Positions 22,627 through 34,231 of a stretch of DNA of 64,000 bases are shown here, piece after piece; position 1 is the stretch's first letter, and each line of letters begins with the position of its first letter. The notes under the pieces were generated by a model that did not search any database, was not told where the DNA came from, and saw nothing but the letters and a program-made list of their open reading frames with translations. Made by a program: the position numbers and the translations under genes. Source of the stretch: Chlorophyllum brunneum (taxonomy: Eukaryota > Basidiomycota > Agaricomycetes > Agaricales > Agaricaceae); NCBI GenBank assembly GCA_963576785.1, contig OY756141.1, positions 2,604,001 through 2,668,000 on the forward strand, read 5' to 3'.

Positions 22627-23893
22627 GCTGTCAAGACTGCGTATCACGAGACTCAAATCGATCCGTGCTCTTGGCCAGACTATCAAGATCGATGCGATGG
22701 CCCAAATCTGTGGTACAGGATTCAATTCAAGTGGCGACGGACCCAAGAGCCATGGCCCTGGCCTGATCCCGGACGAATCCTATTTTCACAGGTGGCGATG
22801 CACGCCAAAGGTACTCTGCACCAAAGGCCGGCCCATATCGGCAGTTGTGAGCTCTCTAATTTTCGACCCTTCCTTAGGTACCCACCTATGCTGACACCTG
22901 TCCCTTGTGCTTGGTCTCGCTGTTCGGTTATTGCTGTGCTGGCTGTAGACTCGTCAAGGCTCTTAGCACCAATGTCCGGGGAATCCTCTAGCTTTCACAT
23001 CCCCCTTTTCTCGTAATCAGATAAGTTGAATTAAAGCAATCTTCCAATTCTCTCCCAAATGGGAATCAGGAAACATCTCAACCGTTTGATAGTTCCAGAG
23101 CAAGCGAACTAAGATAGACTGACCCCGTAAACACGTCAACTCCTGCTGTTGTTCGTCTTCTGTCTCAATTCTCACGATCCTGGGGAAAATAAGTCCACAA
23201 GGAGATGTGCCTCAAGATGAGTGATGCTTTTCTGTGAGCAAGTCGTCCTATTACCCACCCCGATGGGGTCGCTCGCTAGGTCATCGTGATGACCTTGAGC
23301 TCGGCTGCATATGTCGCAAGGACACTAATCATGAGTTGTTCCTGAGGACTTTTGAGCCCTGAACTGTGCAACGTCGTTTCGAAATCAAATGCATCCGACC
23401 TTCTATCATCGATTCATCATTGGCTATAAATATCACTCATGTACTCGAGGCTAAATATGGGCATGTGTCTCTAGCTTGGCACTGGTTGGGCGCTGCCATG
23501 GCTCCGAAGCTCACAGGAGGCATGTCAAACGTAATATCATTGCTATTGGGAGACCACCTGGAGGTGGTCGGGATGCCTTCTCGGATGATGTCAATGCTCG
23601 GATCCTCTTCAGATTTCAAATTCTGTTCCGGCATTTCGGCATCCGCCCATCTGGGGCCAATCTAGGGCTAGATTTTCTCAGAATGCCTACCGATTCCCAT
23701 GTGATGGGAAATATCATATATTCCTGGTAGAAAGGAGAAACATTCCTTCCCAGCTTTGGGCTATCTTTCACAGAGCGGGATTGTTTGACATTCCGCAGTC
23801 GTCTTGACAGTGTTGCCTTCGAGTTCTGGGATAAATAGGAATGCCACACCGAAGTATTGGACTGTCGTCTTCCTTCCATAAACATTAGCAGCA
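22627..23893. other. Divergent intergenic region between SNF8 and the cupredoxin gene
   Basis: 1.27 kb with only short frames. A ctataaat TATA-like site near 23423 and gataaatag near 23830 are possible core promoter elements for the cupredoxin gene. No gene relic was recognised. Confidence 0.4.
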
Positions 23894-24834
23894 ATGTTCT
23901 TCAAAGTTTTATCGAGCCTGGTGCTTGCACGTCTGGCAGCTGCCCAACTTTACGGAGGACCTACCACTACTGCTCCTGCAAGTGCACCATCTGCACCGCC
24001 AAATACCCCAGGCCACATCAATGTAGAAAGAATCCTATTCTCCTGTAATCTCATCTTGCTGACCCTCCGCCAGGTCGACGTATCACCCAATGGGGTGTTT
24101 ATTTACAATCCCGCAAACTTCACCGCCAACGTCGGTGACCTCGTCACTTTCTATATCCCTGGGTGCGTTCTTCTGACCTTATACCGCCGCCTGACGTCCC
24201 TGATCACTCGGTACAGTGGTTCCACCGCTAACTCTGTAACCCAATCCTCCTTCGCGAATCCATGCACGCCTCTTGCAGCGAACGGTAGCAATCCTGCAGG
24301 ATTTGATTCCGCGCTCCAGCTTGCGAAAACGTTCACAATTAACATCACAGACACGAAACGTTTGTGCTCACAGCCATTGACAAAAACTGACGTCACTGAC
24401 ACCTGTATCTGATGATAGCAATTTGGTTCCATTGCAAACAGGTGAGTTGTAATCCGACGTACGTCGATTTGACAGGTTGACTGATGCGAGGTATGCATAT
24501 AGATCACGCATTGTGGAATGGGGATGGTTGGTAGTATCAACGCGCCCACGAATGGATCAAACACACACGAAGCCTTTGTAGCCGCCGCGAAGGCAATTGG
24601 CCCGAATGAGGTCTCTGTGAGTATCCCTGTTGCGCCATGGATATCTTTCGCGTACTAAAAGACTGCTAGGAAGCGGATAACGGCACACCGGTTTTGACTG
24701 GTGTAGGAGCTGTGGCAATCGGTGCACCAACTGATAGCACTTCTAGCACTTCTAACACTTCAGGTGCGGTAAAGACTGTTGCGAAGGCCAGCATGTATCT
24801 TGTTGTGGCGGGTGCCGTCATATCTTTGATTTGA
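23894..24834 (+). CDS. Secreted cupredoxin-like protein, probably GPI-anchored
   Basis: Six exons: 23894-24022, 24074-24162, 24217-24359, 24419-24441, 24503-24616, 24670-24834; 220 aa. An N-terminal signal peptide (about 1-18), a Thr/Pro/Ala linker, one plastocyanin-like domain and a C-terminal hydrophobic tail after a Ser/Thr-rich stretch, as in fungal GPI-anchored extracellular serine-rich proteins. The metal site in the family is His, Cys, His, Met. Here Cys126, His131 and Met136 are present (F-H-C-K-Q-I-T-H-C-G-M-G-M), but the first His, normally in N-H-S/T-V-T-Q, is Asn78 (A-N-S-V-T-Q). Copper binding may therefore be changed or lost. Function in the wall or at the surface is inferred only. 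Confidence 0.88.
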
Positions 24835-26098
24835 ATTTAGTCCATGCAGTCGACAGGACGATCGGATCGAATGGAGGTTGTGTACCATGAATTTTATGTA
24901 ATGTCCCAAGTGTATTTCACACCCATTCCGACCAATGCGCGAAAATGATCATCAGATGTGTGTACCTCTCAGAAAAAGCAAGATTCACTCAGCGCGCCCT
25001 TTGTGAAAAATCGTCGAATCCAGATATCATTGTCATTGGGTCTTATCGATATCCATTTGTAGACTCCGGTACGGGGGTCACGAAGCCGGTTGCACCCATG
25101 GCGCTAGCGGGGGCTTTTAGTTGTTGGTGGCTTAACGGTTCGACGGACGCCTTGCGGGTGTTGGGTTGAATTTGATTCGTCTGCTGCGGCCGGGACTGCG
25201 GATGCCTCCCTGACACAGGACCAAAAGGACGCTTGCCATATAGAGCCATTTGCTGGTAACCATTTCCCGCTCAGGCACAGGAGGCCGATGTGAAAGAAGT
25301 GGTTCACTGAGATTACAGAGGACATGAATGAGTCCATCAAAGTCCAGGAACCAGACGATGGAACGATCGGAAATCATAATACCACCGAGGTAATTAATCG
25401 AGGAGGCTGGAGTAATACAGGGGAAATGGGTCGAGGCTGGACGTAGATTCATGCCTAGCTCTTCGATGTTTGTCTGCTAGGCTTGAAGTCCCAATGTTAG
25501 GCTCCATTTTTATTTTCGTACCTTGCAATGTTCCCGGCAGATGGCATAGCCGGAACGCAAAGTTGAGGAACATCGATGAAGTGAGCTGTCATTCCGACCA
25601 CAGGTTGCTTCAAATTTCGCGCAGCATGAAATCGTATCCTCGACCTCGTGGTTTGTATATTGCCAGAAAAACTGTCGCTAGTGGAGCGAGAGCGCGTGGT
25701 ACTAAATGGCTGTGTGAAATAAGGGCTACCGTTCCGAGTGGCCTTGGAGGAATCCAACCCGACTGTATATGCCAGGGCGACGGTAGAAAGGCCGAAAGAC
25801 CTCCTCTTAGTTGAAGCCTCCAAGGATAAAGTTTTGCAGAGGGAGAAACGGTTCAGATTTGCGCTAGGTTGTATAGCTCTGGGAGCAGGACTGAACAGAG
25901 GTTTGACACTCCAGGTGACCAAATGGCAGAACAAAACAGCCAGCCACAGCGGTCGTGAGGGAGGAGAGTACCAGGTGCCTATAAGACCGCGAAGTGTACT
26001 TGTGTTGTCTTCTGTATCGGTTCAGACGAGCGTCAAAGGGACCAAATCGGTCACAACACACCACCATCTCCATCATCGAGGGCCTCCCATTTGCTATC
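24835..26098. other. Intergenic region upstream of HID1, nothing recognised
   Basis: 1.26 kb. Open frames of 80-145 codons occur on both strands (for example 25497-25934 minus and 25738-26127 plus), but none has a recognisable domain, good start context or consistent splice sites. Confidence 0.35.
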
Positions 26099-29000
26099 AT
26101 GTTCTCAAGAATACCTCAGAAATTTAGTGCTCCTTTCGGTCTCCTCGGTGATGAAGCCAAGCTTGCTTTCCCCACCCAACCAGGTGGAATCCTCAAGCTA
26201 GCCACGGTTCGAGTATGCAATGGCTTCTCCGAGCCCTCCAATCAATCTCATTTCTGGGACTGTGTAGAATATCCCTGCATCGGATAACTATTGGGAACAG
26301 GTGCGAATACCTAGTAGCAGTTGCTGTATTTACTCTTGGGATTGATTGAGCCCAGTACTTTGTTCTCTTTGACTCGGCCTCGGATGTATTCTCTCTCATA
26401 GCTCCGCACCACAGTATGTCACCTTTATAGAAAGCAAAGTGCCCATTCATGACATTCATTTCTAGTTCGGCGGGCCCTTCTAGACGCTCCAGAGAACGTC
26501 GCTACTCTCATACAAGTCGTTACATCTCGTCTCTTCAACCTCGTCTCTGATCATACATTCCCATCGGCATCGACGTCCTCTGTCACTGCGCTGGCCTCTT
26601 CGCTCATCAAAGCAGGAGGCGGTTCTGTGGAACGCAACGCCACCAAAGAAGTATTGAACTCCTTGCGGGTGCTGCAACGTGTTCTGCCCGTGATTTTTGA
26701 TGTGGAAGGTGAATCGAATGTATTCGAGTTAGAGTTGTTGTGGAAGAAAGAACAGGTCGACGAGGCCGAAGGTGAGGGACAAAAGACGGAAGGGCGGGAA
26801 GCAACACAGTTCGTCATCGAGGACGAAGACGATAGTGACCGTGAGGCCCAGAGCTTGCCTCCCACTCCAGGGCCAAAGCATACGAAGCAGAAGAAGCAGC
26901 TACCGTCCCTAGGAGAGCGCCTTTTTAACTGCATTTTTGATCTGCTTTTCTGCTGTGGATTTACCTTACCGACCCAAATCCAAGTTGACCATCACAAAAT
27001 CAATTATGTTATCTGGTCAGTAAAATCTATCGTCTTGCAAGTCATGCTTAACTATTTTGTAGGGAGAAAGGTGTTGGCTCGACAGCAGACCCAGGGCCAG
27101 GTCATGCGTATGATAACAACAGAATCGAGGTCTTGCGATTGCTTCTTGTACTGTTGTCCCGCCAGATATATGTCCCGCCAGGATCGCTATTCACGAAGCC
27201 ATCATTCTATTCGTTACATCTTGTGCAGAAAACCTCGAGGCGAGATGTTTTGACGCTTTTGTGCTCGCTTCTGAACGTTATCATGAATTCTGCTACGAGC
27301 CAAGAATCCAGAATCAGTAATATGGCAGGGAAGCTTCCTTATAACCATCTGGTCTTTAAAGGGGAGGATCCTAGGAGCAACCTTGTGGGTATATCCTTAC
27401 AAATATTGTGTGTCTTGCTCGACTTCCAAGGTGGGTCAGCACGAGACACGACTACGGGTTCTGGTGACGCACAAATCACCACCCCCACGGCCAAAACGAA
27501 CGCCTTCCGGTATTTCCTGATGAAGCTGGTTTGTGAACAAGAGTCACTGCTTTATCCTCGCTGACGGACACGACAGCATAGGACCAAAGATTTTGACTTC
27601 ATGATTGATGGAATAATTGGAATTCTTGAGCAGCAAATGGCTGCCATTAATAATGTTCTTCCTGGTGCGCGAAAGGCTATACCTCATATCAGCGAGACTG
27701 GTGAGTCTGGGTGGAGCTTGTATATATCACTTTCATACCAATGACTTTCAGTCATTTTTTGCTGGAAGGCCCTAGAACTAAACAAGGTAAAGTCGGAAGT
27801 GGGCCGGCAACCCAGCATCCAAGCTCAACTCCATTAGAAATTGAGGCTATACCTCCTCGACTCGGAGAAGTCCATGATTCTACTTGCCTATCTCTTGACG
27901 TATGCTCTGGAGGTCAAGGATAAGCCCCGTGAGCCCTTTGCGTCTTGTACATTCATTTGTATGCTAACCTGGGTTAGAACAGCATGGCTTCTGTCGGGCA
28001 TTATCTTATATTGTACAGACATTATCATCTGAAAAAACTTTCGGTACGAGGATCCTGGGCCCGATCAAGGGGCAGGTGCCTACGAAATACAACAACGGTG
28101 GGACGATGGCGGACTTCTTGATACAGGTGACTCTCACCCCGATTTACCTTGAAACTAACTCCGACTGTTGTTTCAGACAGTCTATTCCATGGTCGCCACA
28201 ACTTCTGGCAATCTCAACTCACTGTACCCTGCCCTTGTCATCGCACTTTCGAATGCATCACCATACTTCAAGAATTTGAGCGTGACGGCTTCAACTCGTC
28301 TCGTGCAATTGTTCACATCATTCTCGAACCCTCTCTTTCTACTATCAGATGAAGGACATCCCCGTCTGCTCTTTTTCATGTAAGCTACTGTTGACACAAC
28401 AACATATCCAGATCTGACTGGCGCAATAGGCTCGAAACATTCAACTCAGTGATCTTGCATAACCTCGCAGATAACCCTAACCTGATATATGCAATCTTAT
28501 CTTCTCATAAAGTATTTGAGGACCTCGGTACCTTCACCCTCTCTCGGGGGCTTCGCGAGGTCAAGCGAGTGCAAATTCTTAAAGAGGAGCAGGCCCACAA
28601 GACAGAGGGCAACCCCAAGAGTCGAGGGTCTGTAGAGAGCAGGGATTCAGGCGACGCAGGTGCAGAGAAGTCTCGTCTTCTGATTGAGGAAGGCAACCAG
28701 GATGCGGATCCAGAGGTTTCTGTGGAAGGTGGGAACTCTGAGAACATGGAGGAGAGCAGTGCCTCTGAAATGACAGCCCGAAGAACGGAGAAAGCGAGAG
28801 GAAAGATGCGAGAGAGGCGATCATTATCGGAGGAGAATGCTGGTGTCCTGGCAGCCTCTGTTGGACGGAATGGATTTATACCAACTCAGGAATGGGTATG
28901 TTGTCCGTTTATGTTTCCAATGATCTTGAGCTCAAAGCCGCATGTGTGCTCAGGTGACCTCATGGCAACAAGGGTGAGTTTGATCTGCGTCGGTCGATTC

Positions 29001-29466
29001 TGAAAGGCTCATTCATTGCGTGATAGTCTACCGTTAGACTGTGTACTACTAATAATTTCGGAGCTACTACCCAAGATTCAGGAAATTCAGGCATCCCGAA
29101 AAGCAACGTCGACGACTGTAGCGATTGACTTCTTGTCCAATGCAAAATTGCAACATGTTCTTCCGCCAGCCCCACCCCTTGTGCCCCGACCATTTGTGGT
29201 AAGTTTCTATGCCATTATCTGTCAATTGCTTTGCTCACCGATGACCCCAGTGGTCTGACGCTTCCATCGTATGGTTGACGTCGCTGATCTGGGGAGAGAT
29301 CTACGTTCGTGGTATGACACCCTTAGGAATATGGAACGCCACGAATGTGCGCTTGTTCTACGTAAAGCATACCCAGACGCAGCAAAGACAGTTGACGGAT
29401 ACTGTGACGAACGTTGTTGGAGGTTTGTTGAGGAGGACTTCGGAAGGCCAGGCCAGACGGGCTTGA
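26099..29466 (+). CDS. HID1: HID1/Ecm30 family protein (Golgi/trans-Golgi trafficking)
   Basis: Thirteen exons: 26099-26263, 26356-26413, 26466-27015, 27063-27528, 27577-27700, 27752-27786, 27838-27928, 27978-28126, 28177-28379, 28430-28895, 28954-28973, 29027-29198, 29251-29466; 904 aa. HID1 is a peripheral Golgi protein needed for dense-core vesicle and TGN function in animals; fungi have the related Ecm30. Matches include the N-terminal F-W-D with D-V-F-S-L-I, the A-P-E-N-V-A-T-L-I segment, V-L-R-L-L-L-V-L-L-S-R-Q-I-Y-like core (E-V-L-R-L-L-L-V) and the C-terminal W-G-E-I-Y-V-R. A low-complexity charged insert lies near residues 660-740. The gene has 20-nt and 35-nt exons. The first donor (TGT|GTAGAA) is weak but needed for frame. 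Confidence 0.85.
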
Positions 29467-29824
29467 TCCTCTGTTGTACTCAGGGACATCTCTCCTTTGC
29501 CTTGATATCGATCCTACTTCTTTCTTGGCTAGAGTTCATTACTGCCTCAGTTTATGCCACGCTTTCCTGTTCTGTCTCTTTTATAAATGGCCCCTTTCAC
29601 ATATCGTAGCGATAGAGCGGCTTGCACACTGAACCCCTAACCGGTAGTTCGAAACAGGTCCGGCCATCAGCGCCAGTGCCTTGGTTCTTCACTCATATCC
29701 GTTCCGATTCCCCTCGTCTCACAGAGCGTTGAGGATACCCTTATGTTCGTAAGACATAACCGTACGCACCGACGGAAGCATGAACCGGTACTGATGCCTG
29801 AAGGTTATTTGCAGGAATGATGTA
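29467..29824. other. Short tandem spacer between HID1 and the RAD57-like gene
   Basis: 358 bp, no feature recognised and no ACGCG core, unlike the promoters of other DNA-metabolism genes in this window. Confidence 0.4.
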
Positions 29825-31350
29825 ATGGATAAGATTTTAGTAGCCTCTCTACCTCACCTAAATGAATCTCAAAAGAGTATTCTACGGAAAGGTCTGCCTT
29901 TGTAAGCTTTCCTCTGGCCTAGGCCACTAAAGCTTAAAGTGACATCTAGGGAATGTTATCACGGTTGGAGACCTTGTACTCACGTCTCCACAAGAGCTCT
30001 CGAAACGTTGCCGGGCCCAGCCTTCAGAAATCAACCAGCTCATCCACGATGTCTGCAGTAACCAAGGCAGCTTGGCATTCACATTTCAAACATTAGATAA
30101 TTCAGACAATTGCGAACCCAAGGTATTCTCGCTGGGGGACTCGGTCCTGGATGAGGTGCTGGGTGGTGGGCTACGAACAGGAATGATTTGGGAGATCGTC
30201 GGGGAAAGGTGAAACCATCATCTCCTCCCAGAAGTCCAAGGTGTCCCTTGCTCATTACATCCACAGTGCTGCGGGAAAGACTCAATTCGCACTCCAATTG
30301 TCGCTCTATGTCCAGCTTTCACCGTCACAGGGCGGCTTAGGGGGAGCTGTTTGCTACCTCACAACCTCCACGAAACTACAAACCACTCGCCTTCTACAAA
30401 TTCAAAAAATGCGCCACCTTGCTGGAGCTTCACTACAAGACGTGCACACGTTATCAACTCCAACAATGCCAATTCTCTTGAACGTCCTAGAGAACCAACT
30501 TCCCGCTTTCATTGAAACAAGCGCCAAAACACCTTCCCGGAAACCTGTCAAGTTGTTGATTATTGACGCACTGGCAGAGCTCTTTCATCTGGTAGAGAAA
30601 AAGACCACAGCATCTCTCGTGGAACGATCTCAGCAATTGGCTCGAGCATCTGCCCTTCTTCATCGAGTGGCTGATCGCTACAATGTTGCTATCGTTGTTC
30701 TCAATGAGGTTGTGGACGCTTTCGATAATTATGTCGTTGATTCGGAGAGCAGCGATAATGGTTTGCTATTATACTCAGGACAGGCGAGGTGGTTCAACCG
30801 GGGCTATAGCGTGTATGGAGAGGACAAGAAAGAAGCTAGCCTTGGGCTTGTTTGGGCGAACCAAGTCAATGCTAGAGTTATGCTCACGAGGACTGGCCGA
30901 AGGCGGTATGTAGAAGAGGAGGTATGGGGAGAGGACGGAGAGAAACGACAGAAAGTACGGGAGGAATCCTCGAGTGATTCAAGGTCGAGCGCGGCGACCG
31001 CTGATCGGGAGCCTTCGTTAATACGGAGGATGACAGTGATATTCAACTCTACTGGATCCCCTAGATCATGCGATTATATCGTCGTCTCTGCGGGAATCAA
31101 GGGTATACCAAGCAATGACAAACCGTTACAGGTTCGCTCACAAGAATGGACGCGGAATGAAACTCCCAACTCCCAACCAAGTTCCTCTAACCTCCCTCCC
31201 GTCTCTCTCCAAGCGCAAGCCCCGTCTCAAACTGTGATACCAAGCAGTCAAGAGGACGAATACGATGGCATTTGGAAAGACGATGAATTCTATGAAAACA
31301 TTGACTGGGACAGCCTGGAGCAGGCATTATCGCAAGTGCAAGGTCCGTGA
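29825..31350 (+). CDS. RAD51 paralogue of the RAD57/XRCC3 type
   Basis: Three exons modelled as 29825-29891, 29950-30208, 30267-31350; 469 aa. RAD57/XRCC3 proteins load RAD51 onto single-stranded DNA in homologous recombination. An N-terminal helix-hairpin-like region is followed by L-G-D-S-V-L-D-E-V-L-G-G-G-L, Walker A G-E-S-A-A-G-K-T (107-114), Q-F-A-L-Q-L and Walker B L-L-I-I-D-A-L. The C-terminal third is acidic, low complexity and longer than in yeast. The first intron is a problem: the strong donor at 29902 (GTAAGC) breaks the frame, while the weaker donor at 29892 (GTCTGC) keeps it. Choice between RAD57 and XRCC3 orthology is left open. Confidence 0.82.
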
Positions 31351-31518
31351 TTCCGAGTTCATGAAAAGATGGCGAGAAAGAGATTATACGAGAAACGTGA
31401 AATTTATCATGGTTGTGAATTTGGATATCAATATTATTCGTCTCGAATCATATCATTCGCTCATGCGATTTCGTCCATCATGACGCACTCGCCCAAAATT
31501 TGGGGGGGAAGATCTCCT

Positions 31519-32422
31519 TCAGAGGTATGCCACACGATTCCCCTTTCTTAAATCTGCGGGAGGGACGGGGATTGACTCAAGCACATTTATAGGATAGAAT
31601 TGGACAGGCCGGCTATTCATCTGTCTTGTCGCAGCGGAGGTTGTCATATTTGAGCCCATATTGGCAGGATTTCGTTCCGCCTTCTGTGACATCCAGCCTG
31701 TGTACGCAACCAAGCACCCTATAATTGCTGTTTCAGTGACGATGCATTAGTGTTTCCTCGCCAAACCAACCCCCAAATGGACACGTACAGAACAAAGTGG
31801 ACAGCATAGCCAATGCAATCGAGGATTTTTCCATCCTAGCTGGGTGGTCTAACATTGCAAAATCGCGGATGAGCGCCATCCCTTCCTGTTCGTCATTGCG
31901 GATGAGGACGGTGATGACGGAGGCTATAGATGGGACGCATTAGGAGCACTCTTGTGACCACTGTCATGGGATGTACCGAAACCAATGAGGGAAAGGAGAC
32001 CGAACACAACCATGCTTCGGAAGAAGAGGTATTCGCCTTCGAACACGATTCTGTGTAACCAATATGCGGCGGGGAGGAGACATGCAAAACCATTGAGGCC
32101 TATTAACACGGCTTGAAAACCTTGGCACCGGAGATATAAATATCCAAAATTGTCGTTGGCCTATCCAACAGTGATGGAACTTACGACCTCCACTACCGAA
32201 TGTTATTGCGAGGCACATTATCGCAGTTGATGCCAGGTTCATAACCGTGACGGCCGCTGCATATTCGACATGATACGGGTGGTTTAGATGAAGAATGAAA
32301 GAAGATTTTCCCCAAATACATGCCATCAGCCGGAAACCCTGTGATCTTAAAAATGGTTGAACTTCGCACTCACTTAGCAGGGCCGCACGTGCTATTCCGA
32401 GGGTTGGGATGGCGGGGGACAT
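31519..32422 (-). CDS. Orphan multi-pass membrane protein
   Basis: Five minus-strand exons: 32422-32374, 32256-32185, 32111-31977, 31923-31789, 31727-31519; 199 aa. I do not recognise the family. Four to five hydrophobic segments are visible: one across the exon 1/2 join (V-M-N-L-A-S-T-A-I-M-C-L-A-I), one at L-I-G-L-N-G-F-A-C-L-L, one at M-V-V-F-G-L-L-S-L-I-G-F with V-I-T-V-L-I following, and one at A-L-A-M-L-S-T-L-F-C-S-I-I-G-C-L. A soluble loop with E-Q-E-G-M-A-L-I-R-D-F lies between the last two, and the C-terminal 60 residues are hydrophilic. Frame and hydrophobicity hold across all four introns, which supports the model. The spacing resembles four-helix MARVEL-like proteins, but this is a guess. 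It converges on the RAD57-like gene, 168 bp apart. Confidence 0.7.
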
Positions 32423-32949
32423 TGTGGAGTCGCCCGGAAAGTGAAAAAGAAGGATATATAATGCACAGTGGGTGGGAAAGTGGAGAGGGGCAGAGATGAA
32501 AGGAAGACCACGGAAGTGTCGTGCGGGAACGTTCAAAGTAGGCTATCCAGCGCTTAACTCAAGAGATTTATATACCCCTTTGAATAGCTAGATCCATGTC
32601 GTATGGGCGTAGAGTCGACGCGCATCGTGTTTGGTAATTTGTTGCAACTAAAGATGTAGTTTTTTCCAAAATCAGATCATTCGCAATTCACAGGAACAAC
32701 AAAACGTGTTATACAGTGTACGAAGGTTCTGAGATCAAAAGGAGAAATAAAATACAAGGCTAGCAAGAAAAAAAGTCGTCAAGATCGAGACCAAAGGGAG
32801 GATAAGGGTATACGACGAGACGAATCGTGAGCCATTAGAGTCACCGGAGTGATGAACGGCGGGGGATACCCAAGCTTCGCACTCTAAATTTCGCCGTAAC
32901 CAATTATTGAAGCCATATATATTCAGATGTTGCCCCGAGATCCCTGAGT
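32423..32949. other. Spacer between ATG8 and the orphan membrane protein gene
   Basis: 527 bp on the 5' side of the membrane protein gene and 3' of ATG8. A short minus frame (32735-32953) overlaps the ATG8 3' end and is not called. Confidence 0.4.
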
Positions 32950-33566
<617 letters not shown>

Positions 33567-34231
33567 TGTGTATGCGATGCAGAAAGGAAATCGGAGGGGG
33601 TGAGTAGGAGGTGAGAGGTGTAGTTGAGGTCTCGGTGGTAGGCGGTAGTTGGTGGACAAGATCGACAATTGGGCAAACCCAGACACGCGCAGTCCGTGAA
33701 GTGTGACTCCCACAACAGACGTCAACAAACAGTATCACACCTGCCCTTATATAGCACCCTCCCTGACTTATCTGTCATGGGCAGCATCGCATTTCCGAGT
33801 CATCAGTATGCCCGTTCCAGTCGTCTTAAGTCTTTCGCAGCGCCCGAATACTTATAGATTGTCTACTGCTTCAGTGCTTGGAAACAACGGGGAATCCTCC
33901 ACCGGTTTGTGGCACACGATATGTATGTATATAAAATGCCACGGCGCCTCGCAGCTAGGGCTGTGTTAGGCCGTTGTATGATATGTGAGGCTGTCCCGGC
34001 CCTTGTGTGAGGAGTTTTTCTCAGTGGACATATCCTAGTCACCAGGAGTCCAAGTCATTTTTGTATAGGGCGACTTGGCTAGCCACAATGCGTTCCTCCC
34101 GTTCGACTTCCGGTGACATGATCCGTTCTTCCTAAGCTCATCCTCACGTGATGCCACATTCCGCCACGTCCGATCATGTACATGGTAACACACCAACACC
34201 TTCCACAAGCCTCTCCAGCTCTGCAACCACG
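33567..34231. other. Divergent intergenic region ATG8 / glucosidase I
   Basis: 665 bp with both promoters. A ccttatata TATA-like site near 33745 could serve either gene. Nothing else was recognised. Confidence 0.4.

Noticed and set aside
25497..25934. 145-codon minus-strand frame as a second cupredoxin-like gene
   Set aside because: No ligand motif, signal peptide or splice structure could be found.
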